Shown here: piece by piece, positions 19,564-27,705 of the stretch
How the letters are laid out: each line of letters starts with the position of its first letter
Numbering within the stretch: position 1 is the stretch's first letter
NCBI GenBank assembly: GCA_963731585.1
Contig: CAVSWC010000003.1
Location: 992,001-1,056,000, forward strand
Reading direction: 5' to 3'
Source: CANKHA01 sp963731585
GTDB lineage: Bacteria > Pseudomonadota > Alphaproteobacteria > Rhizobiales > Xanthobacteraceae
Length of the DNA: 64,000 nucleotides
Translations under genes and position numbers: made by a program
Notes under the pieces: model-generated
Databases searched by the model: none
Told to the model about the DNA's origin: nothing
Seen by the model: only the letters and a program-made list of their open reading frames with translations

Positions 19564-19745
19564 TTACGGAAACGGTGTGATCTGCCCCGTCAAGGTGCAG
19601 GCCAAGGTGTAATTACCAACCCCTGTAAAGCTCACGGCGACCTGCGGAGCAGTGCCTTCCTCAATGAGTCTCAGCATTTCGCCGCCAGCATAATAAGTTC
19701 TTTGTTGTCCCCGCCGGCAGTATAAATGAGAGAGAATTGGAGCTA
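19564..19745 (-). pseudogene. 3' fragment of an unidentified gene
   Basis: On the minus strand one frame reads YYAGGEMLRLIEEGTAPQVA then VSFTGVGNYTLACTLTGQ and ends ITPFP at TAA 19564-19566. A neighbouring frame just upstream reads SSNSLSFILPAGTT. The composition looks coding and ends normally, but there is no room for a whole gene because glsB-like DNA begins at 19750. It may be the tail end of a phage or surface protein; no family was recognised. Confidence 0.35.
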
Positions 19746-19749
19746 GCGC

Positions 19750-20020
19750 ATGGACGACACGGGCATTGGTTGGGTCGCCGCCATCCTGATCGGCGGAATT
19801 GCCGGGTGGCTGGCGGAGAAGATCACCGCCAGCAATATGGGGCTTATCGCCAACATCATCCTGGGCGTGATCGGCGCCGGCATTGCCAGCTGGTTGTTCG
19901 GAAAGCTGGGTATCCAGGTCGGCGGACCGCCCTGGTTCAGCTACCTGATCTCAGGCTTCGTCGGCGCCTAGCTTGCTGCTGATCGTGACGCGGATTTTTT
20001 ATCCCAGCCGCTTCCGCTAA
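19750..20020 (+). CDS. GlsB/YeaQ/YmgE family stress-response membrane protein (frameshifted)
   Basis: Starts MDDTGIGWVAAILIGGIAGW and shows the family pattern of three Gly-rich helices (LAEKITASNMGLIANIILGV, GAGIASWLFGK). The frame hits TAG after SGFVGA at 19969-19971, but one extra T there explains it. The next frame reads SLLLIVTRIFYPSRFR and stops at 20018-20020, the expected family end. Members are small membrane proteins induced under general stress. Confidence 0.8.
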
Positions 20021-20027
20021 AGCGGCG

Positions 20028-20418
20028 TCACGCCGGCGCGTGGCAGACCGCCTCGATGTTGTGGCCGTCCGGGTCGAGCACGAAGGCGGCGTAGTAATCC
20101 GGATGGTAATGCGGGCGCAGGCCGGGCGCGCCGTTGTCCTTGCCGCCTGCGGCCAGCGCGGCTTGGTAAAACGCATCCACCGCGGCGCGGTCCTTCGCCA
20201 CGATGGCGACATGCACCGGCTTTTCCAGCTTGCCTTCGCCGCCGATCCAGAAATCGGGCTTGCGGTCCATGCCGAAGCCGGCGGCGGGAGAGCCCTGCTC
20301 GGTTTGGTCGGCCGGCACTTCCACAATCAGCCCATAGCCGAGCGGCGCCAGCGCCTGCGCGTAGAAGATCTTTCGCGCGCTCGTAGTCGGAAACGGCGAA
20401 ACCGACATGGTCGATCAT
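20028..20418 (-). CDS. VOC family (glyoxalase/bleomycin-resistance fold) protein (frameshifted)
   Basis: Starts MIDHVGFAVSDYERAK at 20418. After a shift near 20372 it continues IFYAQALAPLGYGLIVEV and ends with the second beta-alpha-beta-beta-beta unit (AAFVLDPDGHNIEAVCHAP). These are the usual metal-binding positions of the vicinal-oxygen-chelate fold (first H, later E). The start overlaps the stop of the upstream PNPOx gene by four bases, so the two are translationally coupled. Substrate unknown. Confidence 0.8.
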
Positions 20419-20933
20419 GCGCCGGATCCTGTCCGCGCCGTCATTTCATCCACCGTCACCTTGCGGTTCTCGCCGAGATTCGGCTTCTCGCCGGTGATGC
20501 GCGCCTTGGCGAATTCAAAGGCGGCGACGGCGGAATTGGACGGGCCGTCCCACAGCTCGGCGCGCTCGGGCATCAGCCGCAGCACGCGCACGTTCGGATC
20601 GCCGGGCCCGTCCGGCCACCAGACATTGTCGGTCTTCCTCCAGATCGCCTTGGCCTTGGTCTCGTCGCGCGTCACCGCGGCGCGTCCGGTGATCGAGAGA
20701 TAGGCCTTGTCCTTGTGATCGATCACCACCAGGCAGACTTCCGGCTCCCGCTCGATCTCGTCGTCCTTGCCGCCGCGCACATCGGTGACGAAATAGATCA
20801 CGCCGTCCTCACGGTCGGGGCGCGGCTCGAGCGGGCGCGCGCGCAACCCGCCGGTGAAGCGGGTCGTCAGCATGCCGACGCCGGCCTTTTCGATGATCGC
20901 CCAGACGCGGTCCTGTGCTTCCTCGCCCGTCAT
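20415..20933 (-). CDS. Pyridoxamine 5'-phosphate oxidase family protein (general stress protein 26-like)
   Basis: An intact 172-residue split-barrel flavin-binding protein. The pattern VWAIIEKAGVGMLTTRF, VIYFVTDVRGGKDDEIE and VCLVVIDHKDKAYLSITG is that of the GSP26 branch, which binds FMN or F420-like cofactors. A C-terminal stretch (WDGPSNSAVAAFEFAKARI) is also typical of this branch. It forms an operon with the downstream VOC gene, overlapping by ATGA. Confidence 0.85.
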   Translation of the reverse strand: MTGEEAQDRVWAIIEKAGVGMLTTRFTGGLRARPLEPRPDREDGVIYFVTDVRGGKDDEIEREPEVCLVVIDHKDKAYLSITGRAAVTRDETKAKAIWRKTDNVWWPDGPGDPNVRVLRLMPERAELWDGPSNSAVAAFEFAKARITGEKPNLGENRKVTVDEMTARTGSGA

Positions 20934-20986
20934 GGCAAGCTAACCGCGCAAGCGCGGCGCGGTTCCTGGCCCGGGACGAATGGCGC

Positions 20987-21451
20987 TCAGCGCCGGCTCA
21001 TCCAGCGGTCGAGGCTGAAGCGGCCGGGGCCGGTCACGAACAGCGCCAAAAGCCCGCCGATCATGCTGACGTTCTTCCAGAACTGGGTGGACTGCTGACG
21101 CTGCTGCGCTTCCGGAAAAATCCAGAACCGGTGCGAGATCCAGGTCGCGGCGATGGTGAAGGCGATCAGCAGCAGGGCGCCGTAGCGCGCGCCGATCCCG
21201 AGCACCAGCATGATCCCGCCGATGAATTCCACGAAGGGCGCGAGCAGGCCGAGCCATTCCGGCACCCCGCGCGGGACCAGCCTGCCGGCAAAGCCGGCGG
21301 GGTCCATGACCTTGCTAAATCCGCTTTGCATAAAGATCCAGCCGGCGATGACGCGCGCCACCAACAGCAACTGATCCACCCAAGCCACCGCGAAGCGGTC
21401 GGTGTAGGAGAGATAGCGATGCGATGAGCGGTTATTGTCAAATCCCAGCAT
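20987..21451 (-). CDS. DoxX family membrane protein
   Basis: An intact 154-residue protein with four helices. The DoxX pattern is visible as VARVIAGWIFMQSGFSKVMD, then FVEFIGGIMLVLGIGARYGA and a C-terminal helix before GPGRFSLDRWMSRR. DoxX proteins are small quinone- or thiol-linked membrane proteins of poorly defined function. It lies 27 bases past the sdhB stop on the same strand, so it may be transcribed with the sdh genes. Confidence 0.88.
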   Translation of the reverse strand: MLGFDNNRSSHRYLSYTDRFAVAWVDQLLLVARVIAGWIFMQSGFSKVMDPAGFAGRLVPRGVPEWLGLLAPFVEFIGGIMLVLGIGARYGALLLIAFTIAATWISHRFWIFPEAQQRQQSTQFWKNVSMIGGLLALFVTGPGRFSLDRWMSRR

Positions 21452-21478
21452 GACGTCTCCTCGACCAGGTCGTTGTCG

Positions 21479-22258
21479 CTAACCCTGCCGTTCAACCAGC
21501 GCTTTCTTGATTTCCGCGATGGCCTTGGCGGGGTTGAGGTCCTTCGGACAGACTTTGGCGCAGTTCATGATGGTGTGGCAGCGGTAGAGCCGGAAGGGAT
21601 CTTCCAGGTCATCGAGCCGTTCGCCCGCGCGCTCATCGCGGCTGTCCTTGATCCAGCGCTGCGCCTGCAGCAAAGCGGCGGGACCCATGAAGCGATCGCT
21701 GTTCCACCAATAGCTCGGGCAGGCGGTAGAGCAGCAGGCGCAGAGGATGCACTCGTATAGCCCATCGAGCTTGGCGCGGTCGGCGTGACTCTGACGCCAT
21801 TCCTTCTCCGGCGTCGGCGTCACGGTCTGCAGCCACGGCTGGGTGGCCGCGTGTTGGGCATAGAAGTTGGACAGATCGGGCACCAGGTCCTTCACCACCG
21901 GCATGTGCGGCAGCGGATAGACCTTGATGTCGCCCTTGATGTCGTCCATCGCCTTGGTGCAGGCGAGTGTGTTGGCGCCGTCGATATTCATCGAGCAGGA
22001 GCCGCAGATGCCTTCGCGGCAGGAGCGGCGGAAAGTCAGCGTCGGGTCGATGGTGTTCTTGATCCAGAGCAGCGCGTCGAGAACCATCGGCCCGCACTCG
22101 TCGCGGTCGACCGTATAGGTATCAAGGCGCGGATTGCCCTCGCCCTCCGGGTCCCAGCGGTAAATCCGATACTGCACGACTTTGCGCGCATCGGCCGGCC
22201 GCGGCCAGGTTTTTCCTTCGGTGACCTTGGAGTTTTTCGGAAGCGTGAACTGAACCAT
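21479..22258 (-). CDS. sdhB: Succinate dehydrogenase iron-sulfur subunit
   Basis: Carries electrons from SdhA flavin to quinone in complex II. The three cluster motifs are present: SCREGICGSCSMN for 2Fe-2S, CILCACCSTACPSYWW for 4Fe-4S and CHTIMNCAKVCPKDLNPA for 3Fe-4S. The length of 259 residues is normal and the frame is intact. It is the last of sdhCDAB on the minus strand, 72 bases after sdhA. Confidence 0.97.
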   Translation of the reverse strand: MVQFTLPKNSKVTEGKTWPRPADARKVVQYRIYRWDPEGEGNPRLDTYTVDRDECGPMVLDALLWIKNTIDPTLTFRRSCREGICGSCSMNIDGANTLACTKAMDDIKGDIKVYPLPHMPVVKDLVPDLSNFYAQHAATQPWLQTVTPTPEKEWRQSHADRAKLDGLYECILCACCSTACPSYWWNSDRFMGPAALLQAQRWIKDSRDERAGERLDDLEDPFRLYRCHTIMNCAKVCPKDLNPAKAIAEIKKALVERQG

Positions 22259-22330
22259 GGGACCTTTATACCTGGGTGACGCAAACGCTTGGGTTCCAGC
22301 GTTCGATGCGCGAAGCGGCCAATGAAGCAG

Positions 22331-24160
22331 TCAGTAAACCCGTTCCTTCGGCGGGATGTAAGAGACGTCGTTGGTGAGCGTGTAAGTGTGGACCGGCCGG
22401 TAATCAAGTGTCACTTTGCCATTGGAGTCCAGCCAGGTCAGCGTGTGCTTCATCCAGTTGTTGTCGTCGCGCTTGGGATGATCCTCGCGCGCATGCGCGC
22501 CGCGGCTTTCGGTGCGGTTGAGCGCGGCATCCATGGTGACCACCGCCTGGCCCATCAGGTTGTCGAGCTCGAGCGTCTCGATCAGATCGGTATTCCAGAT
22601 CAGCGAGCGGTCGGTGACGCGCGCGTCCGGCATCGCCGCCTGCACCTCGTGAATGAGCTTGTGGCCCTCCTCCAGCACCGGCCCGGTGCGGAACACGGCG
22701 CAATTATTCTGCATCACCGTCTGCATGCGCAGGCGCAGCTGCGCGGTCGGCGTGCTGCCCGAGGCATTGCGGAATTTATCCAGCCGGCCGAGCGCGAGAT
22801 CGGCGGAGTCGTTCGGCAGCTCAGGCTGGCTTTCGTTCGGTTGGATCAGCTCGGCGCAGCGCAACGCGGCGGCGCGGCCGAACACCACGAGATCGATCAG
22901 CGAGTTGGAGCCGAGCCGGTTGGCGCCGTGCACCGACACGCAGGCTGCTTCGCCGAGCGCCATCAGGCCGGGCACCACGGTGTCGGCGTCGCCGTTCTTC
23001 TTGGTCAGAACCTCGCCGTGATAATTCGTGGCGATGCCGCCCATGTTGTAATGCACGGTCGGAATCACCGGGATCGGCTCCTTGGTGACGTCGACGCCGG
23101 CGAAGATGCGCGCGGATTCCGAAATGCCCGGCAGCCGTTCGTGCAGGATCTCGGGATCGAGATGGTCGAGATGCAGGAAGATGTGATCTTTGTTCTTGCC
23201 CACGCCACGGCCTTCGCGGATCTCAATCGTCATGGCGCGCGAGACCACGTCGCGCGAGGCCAGGTCCTTGGCTGACGGCGCATAGCGCTCCATGAAGCGC
23301 TCGCCTTCGGAATTGACCAGATAGGCGCCTTCACCGCGCGTGCCTTCGCTGATCAGGCAGCCGGCGCCGTAAATGCCGGTGGGATGGAACTGCACGAATT
23401 CCATGTCCTGCAGCGGCAGGCCGGCGCGGAGAACCATCGCATTACCATCTCCGGTGCAGATATGCGCCGAGGTGCAGGAGAAATACGCCCGGCCATACCC
23501 GCCGGTCGCCAGGATCGTCATGTTGGCGCGGAAGCGGTGGATCGAGCCGTCTTCCATATTCAGCGCCACCACGCCGCGGCAGCGCCCGGCGTCATCCATG
23601 ATCAGGTCGATGGCAAAATATTCGATGTAGAACTGCGCGGAATGGCGCAGCGACTGGCCATACATCGTGTGCAGCATGGCGTGGCCGGTGCGGTCGGCGG
23701 CGGCGCAGGTGCGTTGCGCGGTACCTTTGCCGAAATGCGTGGTCATGCCGCCGAAAGGGCGCTGATAGATACGGCCATCTTCTCGCCGCGAGAACGGCAG
23801 GCCCCAATGCTCGAGCTCATAGACCGCTGCCGAGGCATGGCGGCACATATATTCGATCGCGTCCTGATCGCCGAGCCAATCCGACCCCTTCACGGTGTCA
23901 TACATGTGCCAGCGCCAGTCGTCCTCGCCCATATTGCCGAGCGCGGCTGCGATGCCACCCTGCGCCGCGACGGTATGCGAGCGCGTGGGGAAAACCTTGG
24001 TGATGCAGGCGGTGCGCAGGCCCGCCTCGCTGCAGCCGACCACCGCGCGCAAGCCGGCGCCGCCGGCGCCCACCACCAGCACGTCATAGCTATGATCCTC
24101 GATCGGATAAGCGCGGCCGTTCACCGCCGAGCTGCCCGTCGACGATCCGTTACCCGCCAT
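22331..24160 (-). CDS. sdhA: Succinate dehydrogenase flavoprotein subunit
   Basis: Oxidises succinate to fumarate. The 609-residue product has the dinucleotide-binding VVGAGGAGLRAVVG near residue 30 and the FAD-attachment region RSHTVAAQGGIAAALGN. The catalytic region QFHPTGIYGAGCLISEGTRG and HYNMGGIATNY follow. The C-terminal ANRLGSNSLIDLVVFGRAAA block is standard. The frame is intact. The gene lies between sdhD and sdhB. Confidence 0.98.
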   Translation of the reverse strand: MAGNGSSTGSSAVNGRAYPIEDHSYDVLVVGAGGAGLRAVVGCSEAGLRTACITKVFPTRSHTVAAQGGIAAALGNMGEDDWRWHMYDTVKGSDWLGDQDAIEYMCRHASAAVYELEHWGLPFSRREDGRIYQRPFGGMTTHFGKGTAQRTCAAADRTGHAMLHTMYGQSLRHSAQFYIEYFAIDLIMDDAGRCRGVVALNMEDGSIHRFRANMTILATGGYGRAYFSCTSAHICTGDGNAMVLRAGLPLQDMEFVQFHPTGIYGAGCLISEGTRGEGAYLVNSEGERFMERYAPSAKDLASRDVVSRAMTIEIREGRGVGKNKDHIFLHLDHLDPEILHERLPGISESARIFAGVDVTKEPIPVIPTVHYNMGGIATNYHGEVLTKKNGDADTVVPGLMALGEAACVSVHGANRLGSNSLIDLVVFGRAAALRCAELIQPNESQPELPNDSADLALGRLDKFRNASGSTPTAQLRLRMQTVMQNNCAVFRTGPVLEEGHKLIHEVQAAMPDARVTDRSLIWNTDLIETLELDNLMGQAVVTMDAALNRTESRGAHAREDHPKRDDNNWMKHTLTWLDSNGKVTLDYRPVHTYTLTNDVSYIPPKERVY

Positions 24161-24163
24161 GCT

Positions 24164-24559
24164 TCACACTCCGAATGACAATTTGAAAATGGCGTAGACC
24201 GACGCGAGCGCCGCCGCCGCGCAGAAGAAAGTATTGGCCATCAGGCACGACAGCTTGCTTACGTCGTGATGCACGTAATCCTCGATGATCACCTGCATGC
24301 CGAGCCACATGTGATAGATGCTGGTGACGATGAAGAGCAGCAGCAGGATCGCGACCAGCGGGGAGCCGAGGATCTGCACCACCGCGGCGTGATTGCGCCC
24401 GAGCACGCTCGCGACGATCACGATGAAGGCGATGGTGAGCGGGATAGCGGCCACCGCGGTGAGCCGTTCCTGCCAAAAATGCTCGGTGCCCGAGCGTGCC
24501 GAGCCGAGGCCGCGTACGCGGCCCATGGGCGTGCGGATGTGGAAACCTTCGGGCTTCAT
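24164..24559 (-). CDS. sdhD: Succinate dehydrogenase membrane anchor subunit
   Basis: From ATG 24559 (MKPEGFHIRTPMGRVRGLGS) the product is 131 residues with three hydrophobic helices. The heme-ligand region is visible as YHMWLGMQVIIEDYVHHD, the conserved SdhD helix-2 motif. The start overlaps the sdhC stop by four bases (ATGA), showing coupling. Its stop is three bases before the sdhA ATG. Confidence 0.93.
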   Translation of the reverse strand: MKPEGFHIRTPMGRVRGLGSARSGTEHFWQERLTAVAAIPLTIAFIVIVASVLGRNHAAVVQILGSPLVAILLLLFIVTSIYHMWLGMQVIIEDYVHHDVSKLSCLMANTFFCAAAALASVYAIFKLSFGV

Positions 24560-24963
24560 CGCGGGGCCACCACCAGAAGGCCGACCGCCCAGAGCAGGAT
24601 CGTCAAGAAGATCGAGCCGAGAATCGTCGCGCGCGTCAGCCATTCGCGCTCATGCGCGCCGAAACCGTGGCCGGTGTCCCAGATTAGATGGCGGATGCCG
24701 CCAAGCATGTGGTGGATCAACGCCCAGGTATAGCCGAACAGCAGCAAGCGGCCGAGGATCGAGCCGAAGAAGCCTTCGACGACGGCATAGGCATTCGGCC
24801 CCGAGGAGGCAGCGATCAGCCACCAAGCAATCAGCAGCACGCCGAAATAGAGCCCCAGCCCGGTGATGCGATGCACGATGGACATCGTCATCGTCAGCGT
24901 CAGACGGTAGATTTGAAGATGCGGCGACAGCGGCCTGGGGCGGGGGATCGGGCTCCCGGTCAT
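24556..24963 (-). CDS. sdhC: Succinate dehydrogenase cytochrome b556 subunit
   Basis: A 135-residue three-helix anchor of complex II. The N-terminal PRPLSPHLQIYRLTLTM and the family motif SIVHRITGLGLYFGVL are diagnostic; the heme histidine lies in WALIHHMLGGIRHLIWD. It is the first gene of sdhCDAB. Transcription probably starts in the AT-rich stretch near 25050-25075. Confidence 0.95.
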   Translation of the reverse strand: MTGSPIPRPRPLSPHLQIYRLTLTMTMSIVHRITGLGLYFGVLLIAWWLIAASSGPNAYAVVEGFFGSILGRLLLFGYTWALIHHMLGGIRHLIWDTGHGFGAHEREWLTRATILGSIFLTILLWAVGLLVVAPR

Positions 24964-25148
24964 CGATCAGAACCTCGTTTGACTCACCATCCATAAGCAG
25001 GCCGGCGGCGACGCGCAATGCCATTTCCGCATGGCTGCAAAGGCAATGATGCCTGTATATTTTGTATGCCCGCAGGCATTGACCGCCGGCCGGTCTTTTC
25101 CGCCCGGGACTTCAGCAAATTTCGGTGTTCGGCCCCCTGGCCGGCGAC
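24964..25148. other. Divergent intergenic region between sdhC and the ECF sigma gene
   Basis: Holds an AT-rich stretch (TGTATATTTTGTATG) inside a small hairpin (GATGCCTG ... CAGGCATT, about 25046-25080), a candidate sdh promoter or leader element. No gene was recognised. Confidence 0.4.
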
Positions 25149-25174
25149 GTAACCGCGGACCGCTCGGTCACGAA
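25149..25174 (+). promoter_or_regulatory. ECF-type promoter, GTAACC-N16-CGAA, upstream of the sigma factor gene
   Basis: GTAACC at 25149-25154 and CGAA at 25171-25174 with exactly 16 bases between. The same pattern recurs upstream of the Met-rich peptide gene at 26594-26619. From memory, this is the motif described for SigF-NrsF regulated genes in Caulobacter. It implies autoregulation. Confidence 0.75.
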
Positions 25175-25326
25175 TAGTCTGGAAGGACCGAATTCCGGCT
25201 GCCGCGTGGCAAATGGGCCGCAAGAACATGCTCGCCGCTATTGATGCCAACGCCTTCATGCCCTACTCGGGCGCCGCCGTAGAGAGTATGGTGGCCTCCC
25301 GCATAAGGACACGTTCCAGGCGCCGC

Positions 25327-25908
25327 ATGGCCACCGCCGAGCAGAAGCCGACAGCCGACGATGCGCGCCGCCGCGCCTTGATGGCGGCAGCGCAGACCGG
25401 CGACAAGATGGCCTATCAGACGCTGCTGCGGGATTGCGTGCCGTTGATCAAGGCGATTGCCCGGCGGCAGGGAGTCCGCGCCGATCAGGTCGACGACGTC
25501 GTGCAGGAGGTGCTGCTCACCATCCACCGCGCGCGGCAGACCTACGACCCGAGCCGTTCCTTCAACGCCTGGCTGCGGGTGATCGCCGAGCGGCGCGCGA
25601 TCGATCTCTTGCGTCAAAGCGGACGCCGCGGGGCGCGCGAATTGCACGCGCCGATCGCTTTTGAGAATTATCCCGACGAGGCGGCTGATCCCGCCGGCGG
25701 ATTGCAGCATGCGGATGACACCGGCCGCGTCAGTCACGCGCTTGCGTCGTTGCCGCCACGGCAGCGCGAGGCGGTGCAATATCTGGTGCTGAACGAACAA
25801 TCGCTGGCCGAAGCTTCCGACTTGACTCAGCGGAGCAAAGGTTCGCTGAAGGTAAACCTGCATCGCGCCCTGAAAGCCCTGCGTGGCAGTGTGGAGCGCG
25901 AAGGATAA
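25327..25908 (+). CDS. ECF sigma factor, SigF/EcfF-like
   Basis: A 193-residue sigma-70 family protein from ATG 25327 (MATAEQKPTADDARRRALMA). The frame is also open to an ATG at 25213. Region 2 includes DDVVQEVLLTIHRARQTYDP and the region 2.4 helix FNAWLRVIAERRAIDLLRQ. Region 4 is ALASLPPRQREAVQYLVLNE followed by a helix-turn-helix. The NrsF-like gene follows after 3 bases. This pairing marks the SigF/EcfF group, which controls oxidant and heavy-metal responses in Alphaproteobacteria. It probably transcribes its own operon and the Met-rich peptide gene. Confidence 0.9.
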   Translation: MATAEQKPTADDARRRALMAAAQTGDKMAYQTLLRDCVPLIKAIARRQGVRADQVDDVVQEVLLTIHRARQTYDPSRSFNAWLRVIAERRAIDLLRQSGRRGARELHAPIAFENYPDEAADPAGGLQHADDTGRVSHALASLPPRQREAVQYLVLNEQSLAEASDLTQRSKGSLKVNLHRALKALRGSVEREG

Positions 25909-25911
25909 GGC

Positions 25912-26597
25912 ATGAGCAACGCTACGCCACAAGACGCCTCGCAGGACCGGCTGATCGAGGGCCTGGCGTCCGCTCTGCGCCCAGTGCAGCCGCTGCCGCC
26001 GCCCGGCCGGCGCGCCGTGATATGGCTGGGCTTCGTCATCGTTGCCGGACTGCTGCTGAGCCTGATCGCCGATCTGCCCGCTTTCGTGCAACGCTTCATG
26101 GCGTCGCCCGATATGTGGCTGGCGATGCTTGGCTCCGGCGCTCACCGCGCTGCTTGCGGCCATCGCCGCCTTCCAGCTCAGCTTGCCGGATAGCTCGCGT
26201 GCCTGGGCCTGGCTGCCGCTGCCGGCCCTGTTGTTATGGATCGCCGCCAGCGGACTTGGCTGTCTGCGGAATCTCGTGTTGCCGGACACTTATGTCCCGC
26301 CTCTCGGCGAGACCATGGAATGCCTCGCGATCATCGTGGCGCTGTCGGTGCCATTTTCGCTGCTGATGTTCGCCATGCTGCGCGAGGCCTTTTCGCTGCT
26401 GCCCGGCCTGACGGCGGCGATCGCAGGGCTGGCGGTGGCGGCGGCCTCGGCCACCTTGCTGAACCTGTTCCATCCCTTCGACGCCGCGGTCGTCGACCTC
26501 TTGGTGCATGCCTTCGCCGTGGCGCTGGTGGTTGTGGTGAGCCGGGTCTATGGCGCCCGCCTATGGGCTTTCACGAATCTCTTCCAAAGCCGCGTAA
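25912..26597 (+). CDS. NrsF/OsrA-like (DUF1109) anti-sigma factor (frameshifted)
   Basis: A membrane anti-sigma factor expected to hold the upstream ECF factor until oxidant is sensed. It starts MSNATPQDASQDRLIEGLAS. A first helix (AVIWLGFVIVAGLLLSLIAD) precedes a frameshift near 26130; the next frame continues LTALLAAIAAFQLSLPD with five more helices. Two cysteines, in ASGLGCLRNLV and GETMECLAIIV, match the conserved redox pair of the family. The 3' end is unclear because the frame runs on into the next gene; another indel probably removes the stop near 26560-26600. Confidence 0.85.
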
Positions 26598-26619
26598 CCC
26601 CGCTCCGCTCCGGCGCGAA
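26594..26619 (+). promoter_or_regulatory. ECF-type promoter, GTAACC-N16-CGAA, upstream of the Met-rich peptide gene
   Basis: GTAACC at 26594-26599 and CGAA at 26616-26619, spacer 16. The pattern is identical to the one before the sigma factor gene. It would give the Met-rich peptide its own inducible start about 45 bases upstream of the ATG. Confidence 0.8.
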
Positions 26620-26668
26620 TGCGGTTCGATGGGAGACTGCACACCCATTGTCCCCTGGAGGAATCGCT

Positions 26669-26905
26669 ATGACCAAATCCCTTTTGCTTCCGCTCACCAT
26701 GGCCATGTGCATCGCGCTCGCGCCGGCGGCCGTTGCCCAGACCATGGCTCCCCCGCAAGGCTCCAGCATGTCGAAGCCCGACACGATGGCGAAGCCGGAC
26801 GCGATGGGCAAAACCGACGCTATGAAGAAAGACGAGAAGACCGACGGCATGAAGAAAGCCGACGACAAGACCGATGCGATGAAAAAGGACGGCATGGCGA
26901 AATAA
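26669..26905 (+). CDS. Periplasmic Met-rich pentapeptide (MXKDX-like) repeat protein, MrpX-like
   Basis: 78 residues with a strong ribosome site (TGGAGGAATCGCT) before ATG 26669. The signal peptide core LLLPLTMAMCIALAPAAVAQ ends at AQ/TMAPP. The mature part, about 54 residues, has 8 methionines spaced among Lys, Asp and Gly (DTMAKPDAMGKTDAMKKD). Methionine-rich peptides of this kind can act as sacrificial hypochlorite sinks that are regenerated by a periplasmic Met sulfoxide reductase, as reported for MrpX of Azospira. Its neighbours here fit that role. Confidence 0.85.
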   Translation: MTKSLLLPLTMAMCIALAPAAVAQTMAPPQGSSMSKPDTMAKPDAMGKTDAMKKDEKTDGMKKADDKTDAMKKDGMAK

Positions 26906-26924
26906 CGCCGCTATCGTGCGCCGG

Positions 26925-26985
26925 GCGCATGATCTTATCGGCGAACCGGGTTCCGCTTCGCCGGATCATGCGCCGGGCGGCCCGG
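26925..26985. repeat. Palindromic repeat, family B copy 1
   Basis: GCGCATGATCTTATCGGCGA ... TTCGCCGGATCATGCGC is a long imperfect palindrome. A second copy is at 43393-43442. It follows the Met-rich peptide gene and may serve as its transcript end. Confidence 0.75.
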
Positions 26986-27056
26986 CCTTTTGCCTCTGCA
27001 TCTATTGCGACGCCCGTCCGTATATCTGGTAAAATCACCGCCGTAAGGACAGGTCG

Positions 27057-27705
27057 ATGGCATCGGTAGACATCAGCAGCACCCATTCGGCAGCGCGCGA
27101 AAGCGTGATCCATCCGCGCTGGGTGCGCATCACGCACTGGATCAACGCGGTCGCCATCATCGTGATGATCGGGTCGGGCTGGCAGATCTACAACGCCTCG
27201 CCGCTGTTTCCCTTCGCCTTCCCGCGCAGCATCACGCATCGGCGGCTGGCTTGCCGGCGCGCTCCAATGGCATTTCGCGGCGATGTGGGTGCTGGTGGTC
27301 AATGGCATCGTCTATGTCACCCTCGGCATCGCCACCGGCCGCTTCCGCCGCAAGCTGTTGCCGATCCGCCCGTCGGAAGTGGTGGCCGACGTGAAGGCCG
27401 CGCTCTCTGGCCGGCTCGCGCACGAGGACCTTTCGGTCTACAACGCGGCGCAGCGGCTGCTTTATCTCGGCGTCATTCTGGCCGGCGTGCGTGGTCGTGC
27501 TGTCGGGGCTGGCGATCTGGAAGCCGATCCAGCTGCAGGAACTGACCGCTTTGTTCGGCGGCTACGACGCCGCGCGCTACGTGCATTTCTTTGCCATGGC
27601 CGCGATCGTCGGCTTCATCGTCATCCACGTCGTCATGGCGCTGCTGGTGCCGAAGAGCCTGCGCGCCATGATCCGGGGGCGTGAGGAGAGTCCCGATGAC
27701 CCGCA
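27057..27705 (+). CDS. Cytochrome b/b6 domain membrane protein, YedZ1-like (two frameshifts)
   Basis: A four-helix heme protein expected to feed quinol electrons to the molybdoenzyme encoded next. It starts MASVDISSTHSAARESVIHP. Likely heme-ligand histidines are in WVRITHWINAVAI, then QWHFAAMWVLVVNG after a shift near 27236, and YVHFFAMAAIVGFIVIHVVM after a second shift near 27490. The end is near MIRGREE, just before the next ATG. Both shifts look like one-base insertions. Cytochromes of this type accompany YedY1 in reactive-chlorine defence operons. Confidence 0.8.

Noticed and set aside
20040..21098. 352-codon plus-strand open frame across the VOC and PNPOx genes
   Set aside because: Both minus-strand genes have clear family motifs and are coupled by ATGA. 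The plus-strand frame has none.
25213..25327. Upstream ATG at 25213 as start of the ECF sigma factor
   Set aside because: It adds 38 residues that do not resemble sigma factor sequence. ATG 25327 fits the family start, although with the promoter at 25149-25174 the longer form cannot be fully excluded.
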